64,000 bases of DNA, from assembly GCF_014205255.1 (NCBI RefSeq), contig NZ_JACHNE010000001.1, forward strand, positions 2,604,001-2,668,000, given 5' to 3'. This stretch comes from Streptomyces caelestis. GTDB taxonomy: Bacteria; Actinomycetota; Actinomycetes; Streptomycetales; Streptomycetaceae. Position 1 is the first letter of the stretch; each line of letters opens with the position of its first letter. The notes below the pieces were generated by a model. That model did no database searches, had not been told where the DNA came from, and worked only from the letters and a program-made list of their open reading frames with translations. Of this stretch, positions 33,524-43,753 are shown piece by piece. Made by a program: the position numbers and the translations under genes.

Positions 33524-34759
33524 TCAGCCGGTACTCACCCGGAGCTCCTTCACTCCGTTGATCCACGCCGACCGCAACCGGCGTGGATCCTCGATCAGCC
33601 GGAGGCCCGGCATGGCGTCGGCGATCGCGTTGAAGATGAGGTCGATCTCCAGCACGGCGAGGGACTTGCCCAGGCAGTAGTGGGGGCCGCCGCCGCCGAA
33701 TCCGAGGTGCGGGTTGGGGTCACGGAGGATGTCGAAGTCGTCCGGCTCGTCGAAGACCTCCGGGTCGTGGTTGGCGGAGGCGTAGAAGAGGCCGACCCGG
33801 TCACCCTTGCGGATCAGCTTGCCGCCCAGCTCGGTGTCCTGCGTGGCGGTGCGCTGGAAGGCGGCGACCGGCGTCGCCCAGCGCACGATCTCCTCCGCCG
33901 TCGTCGACGGCCGCTCCCTCTTGTACAGCTCCCACTGCTCGGGGTGGGTGAGGAAGGCGTGCATGCCGTGGGTGATGGCGTTGCGGGTGGTCTCGTTGCC
34001 CGCGACGGCCAGCATCAGCACGAAGAAGCCGAACTCGTCGGAGTTGAGGTTGCCCTGGTCCTCCGCAGCGACCAGTTGCGTGACGATGTCGTGGGCGGGG
34101 CACTGCTTGCGGTCGGCGGCCATGTTCATCGCGTAGGCGATGATCTCCGTGGCCGACTCGGCGCCGACCTCCTCGGTGATGGCGTACTCGGGATCGTCGT
34201 ACGCGATCATCTTGTTGGACCAGTCGAAGATCTTGTCGCGGTCCTCCTGCGGTACGCCCATCAGCTCGGCTATCGCCTGGAGGGGCAGTTCGCAGGCGAC
34301 CTGGGTGACGAAGTCGAACGGGCCGGTGTGCGCGCGGGCCGCCGCGACGATGGAGTGGGCCCGGTTGCGCAGCCGCTCCTCCAGCGCGCGGATCGCCCGG
34401 GGCGTGAACCCGCGCTGCACGATCTGCCGCACCCGCGTGTGCTCCGGCGGGTCCATGTTCAGCAGGATGAGCCGCTGCGCGTCGATGGCGTCGCGCTCGA
34501 TGTGCTCGTTGAAGCGGATGATCGCCGTGTTGAGGTACGACGAGAACAACTCCGGGTGCGTGGAGACGTACTTGACGTCGGCGTGCCGGGTGACCGCCCA
34601 GTACCCCTCGTCCTGGAAACCGGCGAGCCCCGCCGGCTGCGGCACCCAGCAGATCGGCTCCACCCGGCGCAGCTCGGCGAACTCCGGCAGGGGCACGCGG
34701 CTGTGCAGCAGGTCCGGGTCGGTGAAGTCGAACCCCTCGGGCAGCGCGGGACAGGACAT
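33524..34759 (-). CDS. cyp125: Cytochrome P450, CYP125-like steroid C26/C27 monooxygenase
   Basis: 411 residues from the ATG at 34759. The start LPEGFDFTDPDLL, the tract VACELPLQAIAELMGVPQEDRDKIFDWSNKM, the I-helix AVAGNETTRNAITHGM, ExxR in EEIVRWATPVAAFQRTA, and the haem loop LGFGGGGPHYCLGKSLA all parallel M. tuberculosis CYP125A1 as I recall it. That enzyme oxidises the terminal methyl of cholesterol and cholestenone to the acid. GGGAG 6 bp upstream favours 34759 over the ATG at 34804. It is divergent from the FadA5-like thiolase over a KstR-type site. A ferredoxin at 22013 is a possible partner. Confidence 0.85.
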   Translation of the reverse strand: MSCPALPEGFDFTDPDLLHSRVPLPEFAELRRVEPICWVPQPAGLAGFQDEGYWAVTRHADVKYVSTHPELFSSYLNTAIIRFNEHIERDAIDAQRLILLNMDPPEHTRVRQIVQRGFTPRAIRALEERLRNRAHSIVAAARAHTGPFDFVTQVACELPLQAIAELMGVPQEDRDKIFDWSNKMIAYDDPEYAITEEVGAESATEIIAYAMNMAADRKQCPAHDIVTQLVAAEDQGNLNSDEFGFFVLMLAVAGNETTRNAITHGMHAFLTHPEQWELYKRERPSTTAEEIVRWATPVAAFQRTATQDTELGGKLIRKGDRVGLFYASANHDPEVFDEPDDFDILRDPNPHLGFGGGGPHYCLGKSLAVLEIDLIFNAIADAMPGLRLIEDPRRLRSAWINGVKELRVSTG

Positions 34760-34924
34760 GGGCGGCTCCCACCACTCGTACCGGCTCTGATTCTGACGGC
34801 CCATCAGCTATGCGGAGTTGCGGTGACGGTAGTAACGGGTTCTACAAGTAGCAAGAGGCACGGACCCCCCAATTGCCCGCACGACCCTTGCGGTCGGCGA
34901 GCAGCCCTCAGCACACTGCTGACA

Positions 34925-36336
<1,412 letters not shown>

Positions 36337-37237
36337 AGCGTTCCTCCATCACACGCCGGATCAACTCCGCCGATTCCCTGAGGGAGAGCGCGGCGGCTTG
36401 CAGATGATCGTAACGGAGCGAGCAGTCCTTGACGGTGTCCCGGTTTGCGGTCGGATGCCCGCTGCCGTACCCCTCGGTATAGACGATGTCGGGATCGCTG
36501 TCGAAGCGGAAGAGGTCGAATGAGCCTTGGAGTCCCGCGTGGGCTCCAGAGGAGAACGGCAGGACCTGAACGTTGATCGGGGGCTTTCCCTCGAAGGACA
36601 ACAGATGGGCCAGTTGACCGCGCATGGTTTCCCGGCCTCCGATCTCCTGGTACAGCGCGGCTTCGCTGATGACTGCCCAGAAGACGAGCGGCTCGTCCCT
36701 CTCGAAGATGCGCTGACGTGCCAGCCGAGCGGAGACGCGGTCGTCGAGGTCGGTCCTGTCCAGCGCGCCCAGCACCGCGCTTGCGTACGCCTTGGTCTGG
36801 AGAAGGCCGTGAACCAGATGCGTATGGAAGGTGCACATCCCGACTGCTCGGGCCTCCAGCTCAGCCACTTGCCTGAACCAGGCGGGCAATTGGCTGCGCA
36901 GCACGAGTTCGACCAGCCGGGAGAACATGCCGTCCGTACCCAGCGCCGCATCCGCCCGCTCACTGAACTCCGGCGTCGGCACCTTCCGTGCCGTCTCGAT
37001 CTGGCCCACGAGCGAGCCCGTGTAGTTGAGGATCTCCCCGAGCTGCTTCTGTGTCAGCCCGGCGGCTTCCCGGCATCTCCTCAGCTCGAAGCCGTAGTAG
37101 TCGAGCGGAGACGCACCCGGGTCAAGGGCGTTGATGTGGGTCACGGCAGAAGCCCCTCTCACGCAACTCGGCCCACAACGGGACCGGTTGTATCCGTTCC
37201 GTAGCCCAGCGTAGTCAGCGCACGTCAGCCTCGTCCT

Positions 37238-37648
37238 GTGAACGAATACATTCCCGCCCAGTACACGGTGCGCCTCACCGTCGGTGAACACGCCCCCCGC
37301 CACGTCCGCCGTATCGTCCGCTCCTTCCTCGAAGAGTGGCGCATGCCCGAGCTGTCGGACGCCGTCGAGCTGGGCGTGACCGAGCTGCTCGCGAACGTCG
37401 TACAGCACGTCCCTGACCGGCACTGCACGCTGCTGTTGCTGCGACAGCCGGCCGGGGTACGGGTGGAGGTCACGGACGGCAGCGATCAACTGCCCGCCTC
37501 CCCGGCACAGCTGGACCCGGAGTCCGAGGGTGGCCGCGGGCTGCTCCTGCTCGACGCGATGGCCGACAAGTGGGGGGTGTCACTGTGGCGCGGGGGCGGG
37601 AAGACCGTGTGGTTCGAATGCGGGGCCGAGACAGTCGCGCTGGAGTGA
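37238..37648 (+). CDS. HATPase_c anti-sigma-factor-like ATP-binding protein
   Basis: 136 residues. The GHKL N-box is VELGVTELLANVVQHV and the G1/G2 part is VEVTDGSDQLPAS...SEGGRGLLLLDAMADKWG, as in SpoIIAB/RsbW-like proteins. The GTG follows only weak ribosome-site sequence. It is divergent from the WhiJ-like regulator; the 93-bp gap holds both promoters. It may bind a sigma factor or act with the XRE protein. Confidence 0.88.
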   Translation: MNEYIPAQYTVRLTVGEHAPRHVRRIVRSFLEEWRMPELSDAVELGVTELLANVVQHVPDRHCTLLLLRQPAGVRVEVTDGSDQLPASPAQLDPESEGGRGLLLLDAMADKWGVSLWRGGGKTVWFECGAETVALE

Positions 37649-37695
37649 ATGACGCCCCTGTCGGAGATTCGCCCTTGTCGGGATGGCTGCGGACG

Positions 37696-39747
37696 TCAGA
37701 CGGAACTCGTCGACCGGCCGGTGCTCGGCTTCGCCGCCCGGGACGCCTGGTGAGGGTCGGCGGTGGACGTCCGCGGCCCCGTCAGGACGTACACGAGACC
37801 GAAGCCCGCCCCGACCACCAGGGCCCCGCCCACGGCGTCCAGCACCCAGTGGTTCGCCGTCGCGACGATCGCGGACCCGGTGAACAGCGGGTGCAGCATC
37901 CCCAGCGCCTTGATCCACCACTGGCGCGCCAGGACGGCGATCACGGCGCCGCACCACAGCGACCAGCCGAAGTGCAGGGACGGCATCGCCGCGTACTGGT
38001 TGGTCAGGGCGGTGAACGTGCCGTAGTCGGGCTGGGAGAAGTCCTGGACGCCGTGGACGGTGTCGACGAAGCCGAGCGCCGGCATCAGGCGCGGCGGGGC
38101 CAGCGGGTAGAGCCAGAAGCCGACCAGGGCGAACAGGGTGGCGAGACCCAGGGCGGAACGGGCCCAGCGGTAGTCGGCTGGGCGACGCCAGTACAGGACG
38201 GCGAGGACGGTCAGCGGGGCGGCGAAGTGGAAGGCCTCGTAGTAGACGTCGAAGAAGTTCCGCAGCCAGTCGATCCTGACGACGGTGCGGTTGGCCCAGT
38301 GCTCGATGTCGATGTGCAGGGCACGTTCGAGGCCGAGGATCTGCCGGCCGTTCTCCTCTGCCTCGGCCCGGCCGGCCGAGATGCCGCCCCCGGTGGCGGC
38401 AAGCCGGACCTGGGAGTAGGCGGCGTAGGTGACCCGGAGGAGGAGCAGCTCCAGGAGGAGGTTCGGTCGGGTGAGGGCCCGGCGCAGCAAGGGCACGAGC
38501 GGGATGTGCCTGAAGCGGGCCGGGGCGGCGGGGGCGTACTCGGTGGGTACCGGCGACTGGTAGTACGGGGAGGTGCGGGAGAGGAACGGCACGGCCGTGG
38601 CGGCGGCGAGGGCGGCCAGCAGGACGAGGTGGGAGCGCAGCGGGTCCAGCGACGGCATGTCCGGCAGCAGCATCCCGGCCGGCAGGGTCATGACCAGGAC
38701 GACGGCGACCGGCCAGACGTACCGGTCACAGGCGCGTCTGCCGGCCCGGCCGACGATCGCGAGCAGCACCCACAGCAGCTGGTGCTGCCAGGCCGCGGGC
38801 GAGACGACGATCGCGGCGCAGCCGGTGACGGCGACGGCGAGGAGCAGCTGGCCGTCGTCGAAGTAGCGCACGGCGCGGCGCAGGGCCAGGACGGCGACGA
38901 CCGCGCCGAGCGTCAGGAAGAGCGCGACCTCCAGGGTGCCGTTCAGGCCGAGCCGCAGGAGGGTGCCGTGCAGGGACTGGTTGCCGAGGTCGTCGGCCCG
39001 GCCGCCGAGGCCGACGCCGGCCATGTGGTGGACCCAGTAGATGTGGGAGTCGTGCGGCATCGCGGACCAGGCGAGCGCGGCACAGGCGGCGAAGGTGACG
39101 CCGGTGGCGAGCGCGGCGCGTCTGCGGCCGGTGAACCACAGCAGGGGCGTGAACAGCAGCAGCGTGGGCTGCAGCGCGGCCGCGACGCCGATGAGCAGGC
39201 CGCTGGTCCGCTGGCCGCGGGCGACGAAGCAGCCCAGCACGACGAGCAGGACCGGGATGATGCTGGTCTGGCCGAGCCACAGGGCGTTGCGAACCGGCAG
39301 GGACAGCATGAGCAGGCCGATGGCGACGGGGGCGGCCAGCAGGGCCGTGCGGCGGCCGACCGGCGGAGGCAGGGCGCGGGCGGCGACCAGGCCGAGGGCG
39401 GCGACCAGTAGCAGTGTGCCGAAGGTCCAGCCCCAGCCGAGGGCCTGTTCGGCCGCACGGGTGAGGGGCTTGAGGACGAGCCCGCCGAAGGGGGTGCCGG
39501 TGAAGCGCGTGGAGTCGTAGAGCGAGCCGGTCAGGTGCAGTACGCCGTTCGGCCCGACCCAGGTCTCCAGGTCCGTCAGCCGTTCCCCGCGTGGGCTGCC
39601 GAGGACGACGGCCACCTGCCGTGCGGCGAGGGCCACGACGATCAGCCACAGCCCGAGACAGGCCACGCGCAGGCGTGCCTGGCTCCCGCCGACGGCTGTC
39701 GCTCCGATGGCTTCCGTCGGTCGTCCGCTGCGTTCCGCGTTCGTCAC
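37696..39747 (-). CDS. GT87-type glycosyltransferase fused to PAP2 phosphatase
   Basis: 683 residues. The N-terminal two thirds have about ten membrane spans and GT87 (polyprenyl-phosphate-mannose-dependent) features (DLETWVGPNGVLHL near the first span; SLPVRNALWLGQTSIIPVLL). The C-terminal 270 residues are a PAP2 domain: YPLAPPRLMP, then the phosphatase residues in AAMPSLHFGWSLWCG and ATANHWVLDAVGGAL. The fusion suggests glycosyl transfer and dephosphorylation of a lipid carrier in one membrane protein, as in inositol-phosphoceramide-like or LAM-type pathways. Start ATG 39747. Confidence 0.85.
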   Translation of the reverse strand: MTNAERSGRPTEAIGATAVGGSQARLRVACLGLWLIVVALAARQVAVVLGSPRGERLTDLETWVGPNGVLHLTGSLYDSTRFTGTPFGGLVLKPLTRAAEQALGWGWTFGTLLLVAALGLVAARALPPPVGRRTALLAAPVAIGLLMLSLPVRNALWLGQTSIIPVLLVVLGCFVARGQRTSGLLIGVAAALQPTLLLFTPLLWFTGRRRAALATGVTFAACAALAWSAMPHDSHIYWVHHMAGVGLGGRADDLGNQSLHGTLLRLGLNGTLEVALFLTLGAVVAVLALRRAVRYFDDGQLLLAVAVTGCAAIVVSPAAWQHQLLWVLLAIVGRAGRRACDRYVWPVAVVLVMTLPAGMLLPDMPSLDPLRSHLVLLAALAAATAVPFLSRTSPYYQSPVPTEYAPAAPARFRHIPLVPLLRRALTRPNLLLELLLLRVTYAAYSQVRLAATGGGISAGRAEAEENGRQILGLERALHIDIEHWANRTVVRIDWLRNFFDVYYEAFHFAAPLTVLAVLYWRRPADYRWARSALGLATLFALVGFWLYPLAPPRLMPALGFVDTVHGVQDFSQPDYGTFTALTNQYAAMPSLHFGWSLWCGAVIAVLARQWWIKALGMLHPLFTGSAIVATANHWVLDAVGGALVVGAGFGLVYVLTGPRTSTADPHQASRAAKPSTGRSTSSV

Positions 39748-40085
39748 GCCTCGCCGGCCTCCCGCCCCGTGTCGCCCCCGGGAGGAAGACGCGGGCTACC
39801 CCCGGTTCAAATGACGCGGTATGCCTCCTTTTGCCCGAATGACGATAGTGCGGAGCACGTGCGGTCGCCTCTCATGGACGCGAGAAGGATCACATCAAGA
39901 TCGCGCGGTAACCGCCCCCAACCGGGCAGATGTGCCTGCGTATCCGAGATTTAGATGCCCACGGCAACGAAAGGCGTACGGCCCGTAATCGGCCTTTATT
40001 CACCTATCGTCGCTTTTCGGCCCGTACGACAGCGCCGCCGCGCGGACCGTGTCCCTGTCCCCGTCGAAAGGGAGGCGAGCGAGCC
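39748..40085. other. 338-bp intergenic region with divergent promoters
   Basis: It separates the GT87-PAP2 gene from the MHS transporter. It is AT-richer than its surroundings around 39940-40020 (TTTAGATG, TTTATTCACCTATCG), which probably holds the rightward promoter. A GGGAGG box at 40070 serves the TTG start. No gene or RNA element was recognised. Confidence 0.5.
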
Positions 40086-41459
40086 TTGTCGACTGTCTCA
40101 GTCGTCGCTCCCGCGTCCGGCCTGAAGCGCCGCGCGGCGAAAACCCCCGACCCCACCGTCACCGACTCCGCGCTCGTCAAGCGCGCCGTGAAGGCGGCCG
40201 CGCTGGGCAACGCGATGGAATGGTTCGACTTCGGTGTCTACAGCTACATCGCGGTCACGCTGGGCAAGGTCTTCTTCCCCTCGGGCAACGCCACCGCGCA
40301 GTTGCTCTCCACGTTCGGCGCCTTCGCCGCGGCCTTCCTGGTCCGGCCCCTCGGCGGCATGGTCTTCGGCCCGCTCGGCGACCGCGTCGGCCGCCAGAAG
40401 GTCCTCGCGCTCACCATGATCATGATGGCCGCGGGAACCTTCGCGATCGGTCTGATCCCGTCGTACGCGACGATCGGTGTCGGCGCGCCGATCCTGCTCC
40501 TCGTGGCCCGCCTCGTGCAGGGCTTCTCCACCGGCGGCGAGTACGCCGGTGCCTCGACCTTCATCGCCGAGTACGCCCCCGACAAGCGCCGCGGCTTCCT
40601 CGGCAGCTGGCTGGAGTTCGGCACGCTCGCCGGCTACATCTGCGGCGCGGGCCTGGTCACGCTGATGACCGCCCTGCTCTCCGCCGACGACCTCACCTCC
40701 TGGGGCTGGCGCGTCCCGTTCCTGATCGCGGGCCCGATGGGCATCATCGGCCTCTACCTGCGGCTGCGCCTGGAGGAGACCCCGGCGTTCGCGGCCGAGG
40801 TCGAGAAGGCCGAGACCGACCGCCCCAAGGTGCCGCTGCGCGAGATGATCACCGGCCAGTGGCGTGCGCTGCTGCTCTGCGTCGGCCTGGTGCTGGTCTT
40901 CAACGTCACCGACTACATGCTGCTGTCGTACATGCCGAGCTACCTGACCGGTCAGCTCCACTACGACGAGACGCACGGCCTGCTCGTCGTCCTCGGCGTG
41001 ATGGCCCTGATGATGATCGTCCAGCCGTTCGCCGGCGCGCTGACCGACCGGATCGGCCGCCGCCCGGTGATCGCCACCGGCTGCGCGGGCTTCCTGCTGC
41101 TGTCCGTCCCGGCCCTGCTGCTGATCCGCCAGGGCAGCCTGCTGGCGGTCGCGCTCGGCATGGGCGCCCTCGGCCTGCTGCTGGTCTGCTTCACGGCGGC
41201 CATGCCCTCGGCGCTGCCGGCGCTGTTCCCGACGAAGGTCCGCTACGGCTCCCTGTCCATCGGCTTCAACGTCTCCGTGTCCCTGTTCGGCGGTACGACG
41301 CCGCTGGTGGTCACGGCCCTGATCGGCGCGACCGGGAACATGTTGATGCCCGCGTACTACATGATGGCCGCGGCCGTCGTCGGCGGTTTCGCGGTGTGGC
41401 GCATGGCCGAGTCGGCGGGGCGCCCGCTGCCGGGTTCGGCACCGTCGGTGGCCGGCTGA
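40086..41459 (+). CDS. MFS transporter, metabolite:H+ symporter (ProP-like MHS family)
   Basis: 457 residues, about 12 spans. The family marks are GNAMEWFDFGVYSYIAV near the first span, GDRVGRQKVLALTMIMMA (motif A), QGFSTGGEYAGASTFIAEYAPDKRRG, and SWGWRVPFLIAGPMGIIGLYLR. These fit osmolyte or carboxylate symporters of the ProP/KgtP group. The TTG at 40086 is chosen because AAAGGGAGG lies 10 bp upstream and the family's N-terminus starts there. It stands alone. Confidence 0.88.
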   Translation: MSTVSVVAPASGLKRRAAKTPDPTVTDSALVKRAVKAAALGNAMEWFDFGVYSYIAVTLGKVFFPSGNATAQLLSTFGAFAAAFLVRPLGGMVFGPLGDRVGRQKVLALTMIMMAAGTFAIGLIPSYATIGVGAPILLLVARLVQGFSTGGEYAGASTFIAEYAPDKRRGFLGSWLEFGTLAGYICGAGLVTLMTALLSADDLTSWGWRVPFLIAGPMGIIGLYLRLRLEETPAFAAEVEKAETDRPKVPLREMITGQWRALLLCVGLVLVFNVTDYMLLSYMPSYLTGQLHYDETHGLLVVLGVMALMMIVQPFAGALTDRIGRRPVIATGCAGFLLLSVPALLLIRQGSLLAVALGMGALGLLLVCFTAAMPSALPALFPTKVRYGSLSIGFNVSVSLFGGTTPLVVTALIGATGNMLMPAYYMMAAAVVGGFAVWRMAESAGRPLPGSAPSVAG

Positions 41460-41521
41460 GACACGCCGGGCGCCATCCCACTGACAGCGAACGGTGCACC
41501 ACGTATCTTCGTCACCGCCAC

Positions 41522-41540
41522 TAGTTAGGAATGCTAACTA
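41522..41540. promoter_or_regulatory. MarR-type operator-like palindrome
   Basis: TAGTTAG-GAATG-CTAACTA is a perfect dyad of 7-bp arms with a 5-bp centre, 22 bp before the O-methyltransferase start, where it would overlap the -10 region or the transcript start. MarR-family sites often have this form. No MarR gene is adjacent. Confidence 0.55.
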
Positions 41541-41562
41541 TGCGTACGAAAGGTAGAGGTGC

Positions 41563-42234
41563 ATGAGCGAGTCGCACGTCTGGGACGAGGTCGACGCCTA
41601 CTTCACCGCCAGCCTCGCCCCGGACGACGAAGCCCTGGCGGCCGCCCTGCGCGACAGCGACGCCGCCGGGCTTCCGCACATCAACGTCGCGGGCAACCAG
41701 GGCAAGCTCCTCCAGCTCCTGGCTCAGATCCAGGGCGCCCGCCACATCCTGGAGATCGGCACGCTCGGCGGCTACAGCACCATCTGGCTGGCCCGCGCCC
41801 TGCCCGCCGACGGGCGGCTGGTCTCCCTGGAGTACGACCCCAAGCACGCCGAGGTCGCCGTCCGCAACATCGCCCGCGCCGGCCTCGACAAGCTCGTCGA
41901 GGTCCGGGTGGGACCGGCCCTGGAGTCGCTGCCCCAGCTGGCCGACGAGAACCCGCCCCCCTTCGACCTGGTCTTCATCGACGCCGACAAGGCCAACAAC
42001 CCGCACTACGTGGAGTGGGCCCTGAAGCTCACCAGCACGGGCAGTCTCATCGTCCTCGACAACGTCGTCCGCGGCGGCCGCGTGACCGACGCGGCGGGCA
42101 CGGATCCGGACGTGACGGGCATCCGTACGGCGATCGAACTGATCGGCAGCCATCCGCGGTTGAGCGGTACGGCGATCCAGACGGTCGGCATGAAGGGGTA
42201 CGACGGGTTCGCGCTGGCACGGGTGCTGGCGTGA
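41563..42234 (+). CDS. O-methyltransferase (Methyltransf_3, CCoAOMT-like)
   Basis: 223 residues. The SAM loop is HILEIGTLGGYSTIWLARAL; the divalent-metal ligands are in VFIDADKANNPHY and IVLDNVVRGG, as in caffeoyl-CoA O-methyltransferases and bacterial catechol O-methyltransferases. The ATG follows GAAAGGTAGAGGTGC. A dyad upstream suggests control by a MarR-type repressor. The acceptor is probably a catechol-like phenol. Confidence 0.9.
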   Translation: MSESHVWDEVDAYFTASLAPDDEALAAALRDSDAAGLPHINVAGNQGKLLQLLAQIQGARHILEIGTLGGYSTIWLARALPADGRLVSLEYDPKHAEVAVRNIARAGLDKLVEVRVGPALESLPQLADENPPPFDLVFIDADKANNPHYVEWALKLTSTGSLIVLDNVVRGGRVTDAAGTDPDVTGIRTAIELIGSHPRLSGTAIQTVGMKGYDGFALARVLA

Positions 42235-42266
42235 GCCCCGGGCCGGGTTCGATCAGGCCCCGGCTG

Positions 42267-42659
42267 TCACACCTCGTGGTAGAAGCCCACGTTGACGCTG
42301 CGCGGGGCGGTGCGGTCCTGGACGACGACCTCGCCGCTGCCGCCCCTGGGCAGCGGGACGGTGCCGCCGTAGGCGAGGGGCTGTGCGTACTCCCCCACCA
42401 CGAGCCGGACTTCGGAGGACGGGTCGGGCTGGGAGCCGCGCAGCCAGGTCAGCTGCCAGGTCCCGTCGGGCCCGCACAGGAACTCCAGGTGGACACGGGA
42501 GACGAACAGCCAGTCGTCCGGCGTGGACAGCCGGCACACCGACTTGTCGCGGCCCACCCGCAGCGCGGCGCCCGGCTCGCTGGGCGCGTCGGCCATGAGC
42601 ATTCCGGCCGTGGCACCCTCCTCCGCCGCGGACACGGCGGCCATGGTGAGTTCGAGCAC
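42267..42659 (-). CDS. FHA-domain-like protein
   Basis: 130 residues from the GTG at 42659, which has AAGGAG 6 bp upstream. After a short lead, LRVGRDKSVCRLS...SRVHLEFLCGPDG gives the FHA pattern (GR, S, and SRxH phosphothreonine-binding residues), ending with VVQDRTAPRSVNVGFYHEV. Such proteins bind phospho-Thr peptides. It is convergent with the O-methyltransferase and stands as a single gene. Confidence 0.7.
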   Translation of the reverse strand: MLELTMAAVSAAEEGATAGMLMADAPSEPGAALRVGRDKSVCRLSTPDDWLFVSRVHLEFLCGPDGTWQLTWLRGSQPDPSSEVRLVVGEYAQPLAYGGTVPLPRGGSGEVVVQDRTAPRSVNVGFYHEV

Positions 42660-42747
42660 GTGCGCTCCTTCTGAGACGTCCTGGCGGGCCTGCAAGCCCG
42701 CCGCATGATAGAACGCCCGGCTGCGCGGTGTCCGGCACAATGGGTTC

Positions 42748-43155
42748 ATGACCGAGCGAAAGCCACCCGGCGTCGGCTTCGAGTCCTGGGTCGACAAGCA
42801 GATCCGTGATGCGGAGACCCGCGGCGAGTTCGAGCGGTTGCCGGGGGCGGGCAAGCCGCTGCCGGCCGATGTGGACGCCACCTACGACGAACTGTGGTGG
42901 GTCAAGCGGAAGATGGCCCGCGAGGGCCTCTCGGTCCTGCCGCCGACGCTGGCACTGCGCAAGGAGGCGGAGGACGCGCTCCTGGCCGCGTACGCGGCTC
43001 CCTCGGAGCAGGCCGTCAGGAAGATCATCGGCGAGATCAACGACAAGATCCGCGAGATGATGTTCAAGCCGCCGCCCGGGCCCCCGCTGGGTAAGAAGCC
43101 GTACGACGTCGAGGACGTCGTACGGCAGTGGCGGGAGCGCCGGGCGGACAGGTGA
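42748..43155 (+). CDS. DUF1992 (DnaJ-associated YhdN/DnaJC28-type) protein
   Basis: 135 residues. The domain signature is SWVDKQIRDAETRGEFERLPGAGKPL, then LWWVKRKMAREGL and LPPTLALRKEAEDALLAAY. The family is widespread and uncharacterised in bacteria. Start ATG 42748. Confidence 0.88.
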   Translation: MTERKPPGVGFESWVDKQIRDAETRGEFERLPGAGKPLPADVDATYDELWWVKRKMAREGLSVLPPTLALRKEAEDALLAAYAAPSEQAVRKIIGEINDKIREMMFKPPPGPPLGKKPYDVEDVVRQWRERRADR

Positions 43156-43165
43156 ACGGGGCCGC

Positions 43166-43747
43166 TCACACGTGCAGCAGCCGTTCCGCCAGCTCCCGGT
43201 AGTCCTTCATCGCCAGGCGGAGCTGCTCGGTGTCGCCGCTCGACACGGGCTTGCCCGCGCCGCCCTCCACGGACTGCCAGGAGTGGCGCAGGGTGCGGCG
43301 GCGCTGTGTCACGGCCTCGGTGAACCGTGCCGCGATCTCCTCCAGCACGTGGTCGGCCTCCTCGACGGCGGCCCGGGGCTCGTCGACGAACTCGGCGACG
43401 GCGTGGTGCAACTGCGAGACGAGTTTGTCGGACTCGTCGTGGGGGAGCAGGTGCGCGGCGTGGGAGGCGCCTGCCCGTTCCCCGGAACCGGAGGGGCCTG
43501 TGCCGTGGCCGGTGCCCAGGGCGGACTCACCTCGGGCGTCGGGGCCGACGGAGCCGCGGGTGTCGGGACCGGCGGAGCCACGGACGTCGGGGCCGGCGGA
43601 GCCGCGGACGTCGGGACGGCCGGAGCCACGGACGTCGGGACCGGCGGAGCCACGGACGTCGGGACCGGCGGAGCCACGGACGTCGGGACCGGCGGAGCCA
43701 CGGGCGTCAGGGGTGCCTTCGCCGGGCGGTCGGGTCATGTCGGACAT
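43166..43747 (-). CDS. Repeat-bearing hypothetical protein, paralogue of the upstream gene's domain
   Basis: 193 residues. Residues about 12-72 are imperfect octapeptide repeats (GPDVRGSA and variants) encoded by a 24-bp DNA repeat. The C-terminal 100 residues are helical: HHAVAEFVDEPRAAVEEADHVLEEIAARF. The segment FVDEPRAAVEEADHVLEEI matches FVDSPREAVAEADRLLAEL in the gene just upstream, so the two share a domain. It starts 6 bp after that gene's stop, with the AAGGAG inside the upstream gene. Function unknown. Confidence 0.7.
   Translation of the reverse strand: MSDMTRPPGEGTPDARGSAGPDVRGSAGPDVRGSAGPDVRGSGRPDVRGSAGPDVRGSAGPDTRGSVGPDARGESALGTGHGTGPSGSGERAGASHAAHLLPHDESDKLVSQLHHAVAEFVDEPRAAVEEADHVLEEIAARFTEAVTQRRRTLRHSWQSVEGGAGKPVSSGDTEQLRLAMKDYRELAERLLHV
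43532..43711. repeat. 24-bp tandem repeat within a coding region
   Basis: About seven and a half copies of a unit reading GGAGCCACGGACGTCGGGAC plus CGGC on the plus strand. It keeps frame as eight codons per unit. Copies differ by one to three bases, mostly at silent or conservative positions. Confidence 0.88.
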
Positions 43748-43753
43748 CGAATC

